A stretch of 34,515 nt of DNA, taken from assembly GCA_025355585.1 (NCBI GenBank), contig JANXZJ010000100.1:1-34515 (forward strand), in the 5' to 3' direction. Shown here piece after piece: positions 24,402 through 31,853 of this stretch; positions within the stretch are counted from its first letter, which is position 1, and every line of letters begins with the position of its first letter. A program made the position numbers and the translations under genes. The notes under the pieces are model-generated. The model was not told the DNA's origin and did no database searches. It saw only the letters and a program-made list of their open reading frames with translations. The DNA is from Mariniphaga sp. (GTDB lineage: Bacteria; Bacteroidota; Bacteroidia; Bacteroidales; Prolixibacteraceae).

Positions 24402-27400
24402 ATGCAAAAAGAATTGAAAACAATTATACCAGAAGATAAAACAGTGACGCAGGTAAAAGCCTGGTACGAAAAAGTGATGATTCCGACTTATGGAATCGGA
24501 AAACCAGAGAAAAATCCAATGTTTCTGGAAAAGCGTGTTTACCAGGGAAGCAGCGGCGTTGTTTATCCGCACCCTGTGATTGAAAAGATTCTGGATGAAA
24601 AGGTTGACAAAGAGTGGAATGCCATTTATCTTGAAAACCAGTATTTGAAAATCATGATCCTTCCTGAGTTGGGTGGACGGATCCAAATGGCCTATGACAA
24701 ATCCAAACAGCGCCATTTTGTCTATTACAACCAGGTGATCAAACCGGCACTGGTCGGATTAACCGGTCCATGGATTTCGGGGGGAATTGAATTTAACTGG
24801 CCGCAGCACCACCGCCCATCAACTTACGAAGCTGTCGATCATTGCATTGAGGAAAATGAAGATGGCAGCGTAACTGTTTGGTGCAGTGAAGTGGAACGTA
24901 TGTTTCGAACACGGGGCATGGCCGGTTTTACCCTGTATCCGGACAAAGCCTATCTAGAGATAAAAGTGAAATTATTCAATTGCACCAACTATCCGCAAAC
25001 GTTCCTATGGTGGGCGAACCCGGCGGTGAAGGTGAATGATGATTACCAGTCGGTTTTCCCGCCGGATGTTAATGCCGTATTCGATCATGGTAAACGCGAT
25101 GTATCGGAATTCCCGATTGCCAAAGGGACCTATTACAAAGTCGATTACTCGCCAGGAACCGATATTTCACGCTATAAGAATATTCCGGTACCAACTTCCT
25201 ACATGGCCATTACCTCGAAATATAACTTTGTCGGAGGCTACGAAAACGATAGCAAAGGAGGATTGCTCCATGTTGCCAATCACCATGTCTCTCCGGGGAA
25301 AAAACAATGGACATGGGGCAACAGCGACTTCGGTCAGGCATGGGATCGAAACCTGACGGACGAAGATGGGCCTTATATCGAACTCATGTGCGGTGTCTAT
25401 ACGGATAACCAACCCGACTTTTCGTGGATCATGCCCGGCGAAGAAAAGACATTTTCACAGTATTTTATGCCTTACCGTGATTTGGGTGTTGTGAAAAATG
25501 CCACTAAGGAGGCTATAGTCAATCTCGAAACCGAAAATGGTAAAGTCACCATTAAAGCGTACACAACAGCTTCGTATTCTGCGGGAAAAGTGATTTTGAA
25601 GGAAGGTAAGACCATGCTTATGAATGAATTGTTCGATTTCAATCCTTCAACTTCCTATGAAAAAACAATTGATATTCCGGGTGTCGATCCACAAATGCTG
25701 GAAATCGAAATTCTGACTTCAGAAGACAAAATGCTCGTGAACTGGAAGCCAGAACCGTATTTAAAAAAGGAAGTTCCGGAAGCTGCAAAAGCAGCCAATC
25801 TTCCGGAAGAGATCGAAAGCAACGAGCAGTTGTACCTTACAGGTTTGCACCTTGAACAATACCGCCACGCCACCTACGATCCGATTGATTACTACAAAGA
25901 AGCTTTGCGACGTGATCCCAAAGATAGCCGTTGCAATAATGCAATGGGTTTATGGTTCTTACGACGTGGCAAATTCGCGGAAGCCGAAAGCTATTTCAGG
26001 CGATCAATCATTACGCTGACGGAGCATAATCCAAACCCGATCAATGGTGAACCCTTTTACAACCTTGGACTCGCACTCCGTTATCAGCAAAGAGAGAACG
26101 AGGCTTACGAAGCGTTTTACAAATCGGTTTGGAACGATGCGTTTATGACAAGCGGCTATTTTCAACTGGCTCAACATGAATGCATCCGTCACAATTGGGA
26201 CGAAGCATTAAACCTCATCGATCGTTCACTGATCAAAAACTGGCACAACCATAAAGCACGACAGTTGAAAGTGAGCATTCTGCGGAAATTAGGGAAAACT
26301 TCCGAAGCTGAAAAACTCATCGAAGAATCTTTGGTGTTGGATAAATTCAATTTCGGTGTTTTATTTGAAAAATGCCATATTAAACCTGACAGGTTTTCAA
26401 AACCTGTCAGGTTTAAAGAACTCGTAAGCCTCCTTCGCGGCAACATCCATACCTACATCGAGTTTGCCCTCGATTTCGCTTTTGCCGGATTGTATGAAGA
26501 AGCCATTGAACTGATCAGCATCGGAATCGGTGAGCAAAAAGAGAAACCTGTTTACCCGATGGCGTTGTATTACAAGGCTTGGTTCGAATCCCAAAATGAG
26601 AATCAGGAAGCTGCCGCTGAAACGTTGATGGAAGCTGCAAAAACTTGTCCTGACTATTGTTTCCCAAATCAAACCGAAGCCGTAATGGTTTTGGAATGGG
26701 CCAGGCAACAAAATCCTGCTGACTCCAAAGCTCCTTATTACCTGGGTAATCTCTGGTACAGTAACCGTCAATACGATGATGCAATTGCCAACTGGGAACT
26801 GTCAGTAAAACTGGATGATGCATTTCCGACCGTCCACCGGAACCTGGCACTGGCGTATTTCAATAAGCAAAATTCACCTGAAAAAGCGTTGGTTGAACTC
26901 GAAAAAGCGTTTGTTTTAGACGAGACTGATTCCCGGATTCTCATGGAATTGGATCAGTTGTACAAACGATTGAACTTTTCCCCTGAAAAACGCCTTGAAA
27001 AGCTTGAAAAGTATCCTGAACTTGTAAATTACCGGGACGATCTTTACCTCGAACAAGCGACTCTTTTTAGTACACTTGGTCAATATGGGAAAGCCTTCGA
27101 ACTCATCAGCATGCGTAAATTTCATCCGTGGGAAGGGGGCGAAGGAAAGGTAACCGGACAATACGTTTTCAGTCTTACTGAAATGGCGAAAAAAGCCATT
27201 AAAGCGAAAGAATACGAAAAGGCAGTCGATTTACTAACTAAGGCACAGCTCTATCCGGATAATTTGGGTGAAGGAAAACTATATGGTGCACAGGAAAATA
27301 CAATCTTTTACTGGCTTGGTTGTGCATTCGACGAATTTGAAAATCCAGACCGGGCAACCGAATGTTGGCAAATTGCATCCCGCGGATTAAAAGAACCTTC

Positions 27401-27671
27401 GCCAGCTATCTTTTACAATGACCAACAACCCGATACCATCTATTACCAGGGATTGGCACTAATCAAATTACAGAGACCAGGAGAAGCCCGGGAACGATTC
27501 GAAACATTGATCAGTTTTGGAAAAACACACCTTAACGATGTATTTAAGCTCGACTATTTCGCGGTCTCACTGCCCGATTTGCAAATCTGGGATGATGATC
27601 TCACAAAACGAAATCATCAAAACTGCCTGCACCTTATTAAATTGGGAGAATTGGGGTTATCGGAAATATGA
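24402..27671 (+). CDS. DUF5107 domain and TPR-repeat protein
   Basis: A 1089-residue protein without a signal peptide, so probably cytosolic. Residues about 20-375 match DUF5107, a beta-sandwich domain of unknown role often found beside glycosidases (IYLENQYLKIMILPELGGRIQ, GGIEFNWPQHHRPSTYE, MCGVYTDNQPDFSWIMPGEEKTFSQYFMPYRDLG). Its motifs recall galactose mutarotase-like folds, which would suit a sugar-binding or carbohydrate-active function. Residues about 480-1080 contain many TPR-like helix pairs (GLWFLRRGKFAEAESYFRRS; PFYNLGLALRYQQRENEAYEAFYKS; APYYLGNLWYSNRQYDDAIANWE). Residues 660-672 are encoded by a perfect palindrome that appears inserted in the TPR region. It is last in the galactoside operon, followed at once by a terminator. 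Function is not established. Confidence 0.85.
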   Translation: MQKELKTIIPEDKTVTQVKAWYEKVMIPTYGIGKPEKNPMFLEKRVYQGSSGVVYPHPVIEKILDEKVDKEWNAIYLENQYLKIMILPELGGRIQMAYDKSKQRHFVYYNQVIKPALVGLTGPWISGGIEFNWPQHHRPSTYEAVDHCIEENEDGSVTVWCSEVERMFRTRGMAGFTLYPDKAYLEIKVKLFNCTNYPQTFLWWANPAVKVNDDYQSVFPPDVNAVFDHGKRDVSEFPIAKGTYYKVDYSPGTDISRYKNIPVPTSYMAITSKYNFVGGYENDSKGGLLHVANHHVSPGKKQWTWGNSDFGQAWDRNLTDEDGPYIELMCGVYTDNQPDFSWIMPGEEKTFSQYFMPYRDLGVVKNATKEAIVNLETENGKVTIKAYTTASYSAGKVILKEGKTMLMNELFDFNPSTSYEKTIDIPGVDPQMLEIEILTSEDKMLVNWKPEPYLKKEVPEAAKAANLPEEIESNEQLYLTGLHLEQYRHATYDPIDYYKEALRRDPKDSRCNNAMGLWFLRRGKFAEAESYFRRSIITLTEHNPNPINGEPFYNLGLALRYQQRENEAYEAFYKSVWNDAFMTSGYFQLAQHECIRHNWDEALNLIDRSLIKNWHNHKARQLKVSILRKLGKTSEAEKLIEESLVLDKFNFGVLFEKCHIKPDRFSKPVRFKELVSLLRGNIHTYIEFALDFAFAGLYEEAIELISIGIGEQKEKPVYPMALYYKAWFESQNENQEAAAETLMEAAKTCPDYCFPNQTEAVMVLEWARQQNPADSKAPYYLGNLWYSNRQYDDAIANWELSVKLDDAFPTVHRNLALAYFNKQNSPEKALVELEKAFVLDETDSRILMELDQLYKRLNFSPEKRLEKLEKYPELVNYRDDLYLEQATLFSTLGQYGKAFELISMRKFHPWEGGEGKVTGQYVFSLTEMAKKAIKAKEYEKAVDLLTKAQLYPDNLGEGKLYGAQENTIFYWLGCAFDEFENPDRATECWQIASRGLKEPSPAIFYNDQQPDTIYYQGLALIKLQRPGEARERFETLISFGKTHLNDVFKLDYFAVSLPDLQIWDDDLTKRNHQNCLHLIKLGELGLSEI
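26380..26416. repeat. Perfect 37-base palindrome inside the DUF5107-TPR gene
   Basis: Two perfect 18-base arms (26380-26397 and 26399-26416) flank a single central C at 26398. Each arm contains ACCTGACAGGT or its reverse complement, itself a smaller interrupted palindrome. I recall very similar elements scattered between genes in Bacteroidota, so this looks like a copy of a dispersed repeat. It keeps the reading frame and encodes roughly KPDRFSKPVRFK. Confidence 0.85.
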
Positions 27672-27675
27672 TAAA

Positions 27676-27704
27676 AAAGGCTGTTTTTACAAGAGACAGC
27701 CTTT
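27676..27704 (+). terminator. Terminator of the galactoside operon
   Basis: Perfect 9-base arms AAAGGCTGT (27676-27684) and ACAGCCTTT (27696-27704) enclose an 11-base loop and are followed by AAAGTTTTATAA. It begins 5 bases after the DUF5107-TPR stop codon. The form fits a rho-independent terminator; the converging gene ends 59 bases further on. Confidence 0.8.
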
Positions 27705-27762
27705 AAAGTTTTATAACCTAACCGGGTTGAATCCAGATTATAGTGAATCGAAAATAGCAGTT

Positions 27763-28281
27763 CTATTTCGGAACAATAGATCCATTAAGCAGATTTTTAA
27801 CACCGATGATCTCATCGATGCCTTCCCAAAATACAAAATGACCACGTAAGATGTAACTTTCCCTTACTTCATTGGTGACACTTTCAAGTTTTGGCACCCA
27901 GCTTAACGGGATAGTAATCATGCGATCATCTGAAAGATGAAAAGATATAGATCCAGGGACAAAAGTAACTGCTTTAAATATTGGCATTTCAGCAAAACTA
28001 TTGTTTTCCCTGGTCTTTTTTATATCTTTTTTCTGTGGTGTTTTTACAATGTTCATCCCATGATTTTTAATGAGTTGATAATTTTCAATAACAATTCGCC
28101 TCAATTTTAATAATTCATTTCGAGAAAAACCGCTATTATCAGCTAATATAATCTCATCTCCACCTCTCAACCAATATTTGCACTCCTTTGAACCATCAAC
28201 AATATGAATATGCAATGGTTCTAAGCAGTCATAACTGGTAAAGAAAAAAATGATTGAACCAATTCTTAAGACAGTAGGCAT
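27763..28281 (-). CDS. Fused DUF4160-DUF2442 protein
   Basis: A 172-residue protein joining two small domains that are normally separate neighbouring genes. Residues 1-75 match DUF4160 (MPTVLRIGSIIFFFTSYD, EPLHIHIVDGSKECKYWL with the conserved HIH at 24-26, and NSGFSRNELLKLRRIVIENYQL). Residues 76-100 are a charged linker rich in lysine (TPQKKDIKKTRENN). Residues about 101-168 match DUF2442 (KAVTFVPGSISFHLSDDRMITIPLSWVPKL, FWEGIDEIIGVKNLL). The pair is often listed as a putative toxin-antitoxin or selfish module, but activity is unproven. It converges with the galactoside operon. Confidence 0.85.
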   Translation of the reverse strand: MPTVLRIGSIIFFFTSYDCLEPLHIHIVDGSKECKYWLRGGDEIILADNSGFSRNELLKLRRIVIENYQLIKNHGMNIVKTPQKKDIKKTRENNSFAEMPIFKAVTFVPGSISFHLSDDRMITIPLSWVPKLESVTNEVRESYILRGHFVFWEGIDEIIGVKNLLNGSIVPK

Positions 28282-28325
28282 CCTTATAAAATGCTATAAA
28301 ATAACAAGAGTTGAATATCCTAGAC

Positions 28326-28333
28326 CAAAGATA
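28326..28333 (-). promoter_or_regulatory. Candidate -7 box of the DUF4160-DUF2442 gene
   Basis: The minus strand reads TATCTTTG, an exact match to TAnnTTTG, 45 bases before the start codon. A weak TTTC at 28354 to 28351 lies 17 bases further upstream. The position is suitable for a promoter with a leader of about 35-40 bases. Confidence 0.5.
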
Positions 28334-28389
28334 CAATTTTAACGGATGTGGAAATCCCTGAAATTGAAATTATTAACGCCAAATCGCAA

Positions 28390-31188
28390 TTATTTCCGCT
28401 TCTGATCTTCCAACCTATATTCCTTCTTTTCCTTTTGATCCGTTTGCATATCCTTCACATCATCAATGAGCGGTGAATTTTTCACAGCCTCCCAATCGAA
28501 CTTTTCATCCAGCGGCGTTAGTGCCTTCTTCGGGTCAAAAATCAGTGGATCAACAGAAACCGCATTGTAAGGTGTAAAATCAGGCGTTTTGGTGAACATG
28601 TCTGAAAAATCATTTGCTGCAGCATCGTACTGATTCAGATATGGCATTCCGAGCACATTCCAGAAGGTTTTGAAAATACTTCCGAAGCTGTAATGGATCT
28701 TCGAGACGAAATTCCGCTTCACGTATGGCGAAATAACCATCAGCACACTACGGTGAGCATCAACATGGTCGATTCCGTTCTGGGCATCATCTTCGGTAAT
28801 TACGATGGCCATGTTCTTCCAGAAAGGGGTGTGCGACAAATATTCAATGATTCGCCCGACGGCCAGATCATTATCGGCCATATAGCTCTCCCTGAATGGA
28901 TAACCGGCCTCCGAACGTTCGTCGGCGCCATGATCGTTGGGAATGATCACCGTGATAATTGATGGCATTTCGACCTTGGGTTTAATCCATTTATCTTCAA
29001 ATTCCTTCATAAACTGTTGGACCCGGAACTGGTCCGTAATGGCCATATTATATGTCGGATAAATCTTTGAAGTTCTTGAAAACATGGGAAGTGGCACGGG
29101 AAAATTGACGTAATGTTTAACGCCGGTATATTTAAACGACTCTTCGTAAAAGGCTGGTTCGAACATGGTTCCAAATCCGAAATTGAAAAATTCAACTTTG
29201 TTCCGTTCAAGATGTTCCCACATCGAACCGGCTTCGTTGTAATCTTCGGGATAAATAGCACCCGCAGAACCGTTCATCCCTAAACTGCCGGGTGCTTTCG
29301 ACTTTGGATTGTATTTCCGGTTATCTCCGTAACTTGCCGGAACGGTTGATTCTACCCACTCATTCGGATAAGTATTTACGAGCCAGCGATGTCCGTCGGC
29401 CGAAACATCCGAATCAACATAGAAATTATCTGACATCGCGAATTCTGTGACCAGTTTCAAATGATTGGGCATCACCGTCGCATTTTCAACTTTCATTGTT
29501 TTTTTCCGGTTCGTAAAAGTCGCGTTATAGCCATAACGGGCAATCGTTGGATCACCATTGCCTTTTTTCATTTGCCCGAAAATCTCATCGTAGGTCCGGT
29601 TTTCCTTCGAGATGAAAACCAGGTATTTAATCGGAGATTCCTTTTCTCCCCCAAACACGGGAATGGGATTATCGCCTCTTTGTTTTTGAACTGTCTTATA
29701 ATCTTCTATCAGGTAATTGTTTCGGATAACCTTTTGAGTGAGACCGGCCAGTTTTTTGTCAGATGGAATATCCATTACCAATACTGTTCCCCTCATTAAA
29801 TTACCAATGTAACTTCCCGCCTTTCCTTCTTTAAATGCTTTACCACCATTGGGACCGCTTCCAAAACCCTTGGCATTGCTAACAACCAGCTTTTTACCGT
29901 CGGGAGTAACTTCAAGTTTTGACGGAAACCAGCCTGACGGAATATGGCCAATAACTTTAAGCGTTTTAATATCAATCACTCCGATGGCATTTACCCCTGA
30001 TTCGGCGACATAAAGTCTTTTCTGATCGGGAGAGATGGCCAGTCCGAATGGTATTACACCGCGAAACTGTTTCACCGCAGGATGCAATTTAAGTGATATC
30101 TCTGAAGCAATCGTATCATGAATAACATCGATCACCGAAATATTGTCGTTGGTTCCATTACTCACAAAAACATATTTGTCGGTAACAGCCAGTGAATTAG
30201 GGCTAGCACCACCAACTGCCGGAATCCCTTCGATAATTTCACCTACAAGAATACCCGTTTTAATTTTAGCCTGAATTTCTGGTTTGGCCTGATTTTTCAA
30301 TGAAAATGCCCACACCGAAAATGATTCGGGCACATTCGGGTCACCGAGTCCCGGGATATCCAGTGAATCAATGCGAATTCCCTTCTTCATCTCCGCTGTT
30401 CCAAAACCAAAAGGAGGAAAATCGAGTGCTTCTTTATAATCTTTTTCGGTTTCGATATTCCCTATTTTGCTGTATTCGAACATTCCCACATTGGCAACAT
30501 AGATTTTTTGATTATCGGCGGAAAGAATCACACCAAACGGGTATCGCCCGGTTTTTGCACTTCCGATTATCTTCTTTTGTTGCGTATCAATCACAATCAA
30601 GCGAAACAACGTTTGATCCACAGCATATAAATACCGGCCATCCTTGCTCAGCTTCATATCGCCAATATAGCCATCAGGCGTTTTCTGACCGTTTTCCGAA
30701 ACCGAACAGTCCACGGAATCAAGTTTCGCCCCCGAATCGACAGAAAACATGTAAATTTTATTCTCTTGACCTCCTGCCACATAGACAATTTTATTATCCG
30801 GAGAAATCGCCAATCCCATAAAAACGGAAGCCAGCACACCCTTGTCGGACGACGGACCAGGAGGAACCTGTAAAACTGTCGGATGAGCCGATTTGAGGTT
30901 TTTTATAATTGAAATTGAGATGGGTGAAGTCCCTGAATTGGCTGTTATTGCAACTGTTCCGTCGGCGCTAAGTGTCAATCCGAAAGGATGAGGCGCCACT
31001 TCTACCGATCTCCCGAAAGGCGTGATCAAACGGCCATTGGGAATAATGGTTTTCCCTTTTTTATGAATTTGTGTGTATAAATTCCCTGAGGGAGAAGAAA
31101 CAACCTTCAATTCCGATGATGCCTGTTGTGCGAAGGAATTGCTTACGGTCAGGCAAAACAAGAAAATTGAAAAAAATTTAATAATCAT
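28390..31188 (-). CDS. Secreted YncE-like beta-propeller / phosphoesterase
   Basis: A 932-residue exported protein. Residues 1-20 are a signal peptide (FFSIFLFCLTVSNSFA before QQ). Residues about 60-480 form a YncE-like beta-propeller with repeated blades (PFGLTLSADGTVAITAN; GLAISPDNKIVYVAGG; MKLSKDGRYLYAVDQ; PFGVILSADNQKIYVAN; PFGLAISPDQKRLYVAES; KLEVTPDGKKLVVSN). Residues about 520-870 form a phosphoesterase domain of the alkaline-phosphatase/phospholipase C type (ISKENRTYDEIFGQ near 529-538, FYVDSDVSADGHRW, VIIPNDHGADERSE, VITEDDAQNGIDHVDAHRS, VISPYVKR). This two-domain arrangement is known in Bacteroidota, but its substrate is not. It is transcribed alone, divergent from the adhesin gene, and has no obvious partner here. 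Confidence 0.9.
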   Translation of the reverse strand: MIIKFFSIFLFCLTVSNSFAQQASSELKVVSSPSGNLYTQIHKKGKTIIPNGRLITPFGRSVEVAPHPFGLTLSADGTVAITANSGTSPISISIIKNLKSAHPTVLQVPPGPSSDKGVLASVFMGLAISPDNKIVYVAGGQENKIYMFSVDSGAKLDSVDCSVSENGQKTPDGYIGDMKLSKDGRYLYAVDQTLFRLIVIDTQQKKIIGSAKTGRYPFGVILSADNQKIYVANVGMFEYSKIGNIETEKDYKEALDFPPFGFGTAEMKKGIRIDSLDIPGLGDPNVPESFSVWAFSLKNQAKPEIQAKIKTGILVGEIIEGIPAVGGASPNSLAVTDKYVFVSNGTNDNISVIDVIHDTIASEISLKLHPAVKQFRGVIPFGLAISPDQKRLYVAESGVNAIGVIDIKTLKVIGHIPSGWFPSKLEVTPDGKKLVVSNAKGFGSGPNGGKAFKEGKAGSYIGNLMRGTVLVMDIPSDKKLAGLTQKVIRNNYLIEDYKTVQKQRGDNPIPVFGGEKESPIKYLVFISKENRTYDEIFGQMKKGNGDPTIARYGYNATFTNRKKTMKVENATVMPNHLKLVTEFAMSDNFYVDSDVSADGHRWLVNTYPNEWVESTVPASYGDNRKYNPKSKAPGSLGMNGSAGAIYPEDYNEAGSMWEHLERNKVEFFNFGFGTMFEPAFYEESFKYTGVKHYVNFPVPLPMFSRTSKIYPTYNMAITDQFRVQQFMKEFEDKWIKPKVEMPSIITVIIPNDHGADERSEAGYPFRESYMADNDLAVGRIIEYLSHTPFWKNMAIVITEDDAQNGIDHVDAHRSVLMVISPYVKRNFVSKIHYSFGSIFKTFWNVLGMPYLNQYDAAANDFSDMFTKTPDFTPYNAVSVDPLIFDPKKALTPLDEKFDWEAVKNSPLIDDVKDMQTDQKEKKEYRLEDQKRK

Positions 31189-31508
31189 AGTATTCCGTTT
31201 GTTTTAATAAAGGCAGCGGATGATGGACGAAAATACGCAATTCTACTTTGTGTGACACACTATTTATAATTTATTCCTTAAAAACAGTTAATTACAAGCG
31301 AGTATTCCCTCTTTATTTCATCGTCGTCTTCCCGAAAGCGCCTTTCCTAAACCATTTTTTGCATTTATTTCAATTTCCTATCAAATGAAGTTGCTACATC
31401 AGTTTTATTCTGTGAAATAAAACCTTATAAATTGCAAAGTAAAAATTCTGCATTCTGAAACTTTCTGTTTCATTTCTCCGTACTTAATATACTTGGTTTC
31501 AAACAGAT

Positions 31509-31548
31509 ATAAACGATTATAATCGGCTATAAACGGAAATAACCGCTT
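31509..31548 (+). repeat. Four-unit 10-base tandem repeat
   Basis: The units ATAAACGATT, ATAATCGGCT, ATAAACGGAA and ATAACCGCTT follow without gaps; consensus ATAAaCGgnn. The period equals about one helical turn, so all units face one side of the DNA. It ends 28 bases before a -7 box match, consistent with a regulator array, though it may also be a degenerate dispersed repeat. Confidence 0.6.
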
Positions 31549-31576
31549 AAACCTGACTTGATTTAAGTAACTAATT

Positions 31577-31584
31577 TAAATTTG
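31577..31584 (+). promoter_or_regulatory. Candidate -7 box for the adhesin gene
   Basis: TAAATTTG matches TAnnTTTG exactly. The upstream CTTG at 31557-31560 is a partial -33 element with a 16-base spacer, shorter than usual. If used, it gives an unusually long leader of about 260 bases before the adhesin ATG. A one-mismatch alternative (TATACTTG) lies at 31638-31645. Confidence 0.35.
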
Positions 31585-31853
31585 AATCACTTATTTTTTT
31601 CGAACTCCGGAAGGACGTAAGATACTGATTATTAGAATATACTTGTGAGACCTGACAACTATGAAAAAACAATTGGATTTGAAGCACTTTGTGCTCTCAA
31701 GGCGGTTAGAACAGCTCTCCCACACAATTCCAACTTCAGGATCAATTGATTAAATTTTTTAATCACCTAAAGGATTTCAGGTAAAAAAAATTCAAGGTTA
31801 GATAGAATTATGCATTCCAGACATTTACAACATTATTAGGTTTCTAAATTGTC

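Larger units (their letters stand above)
31189..31853 (+). other. Long intergenic and leader region before the adhesin gene
   Basis: These 665 AT-rich bases separate the divergent phosphoesterase and adhesin genes. They contain a four-unit 10-base repeat (31509-31548), a TAnnTTTG box (31577-31584), a possible 30-codon ORF starting ATG AAA AAA (31661-31753), and a perfect 8-base inverted repeat around TTT at 31747-31765. I see no conserved gene or structured RNA that I recognise. Confidence 0.6.

Noticed and set aside
31228-31235. TATTTTCG on the minus strand as a promoter of the phosphoesterase gene
   Set aside because: It differs from TAnnTTTG at one position and has no -33 element at the right distance, so it was not annotated.
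31700-31735. Stretch GGTTAGAACAGCTCTCCC recalling the D-arm and anticodon region of a tRNA
   Set aside because: No matching acceptor stem, T-arm or anticodon stem can be folded around it.
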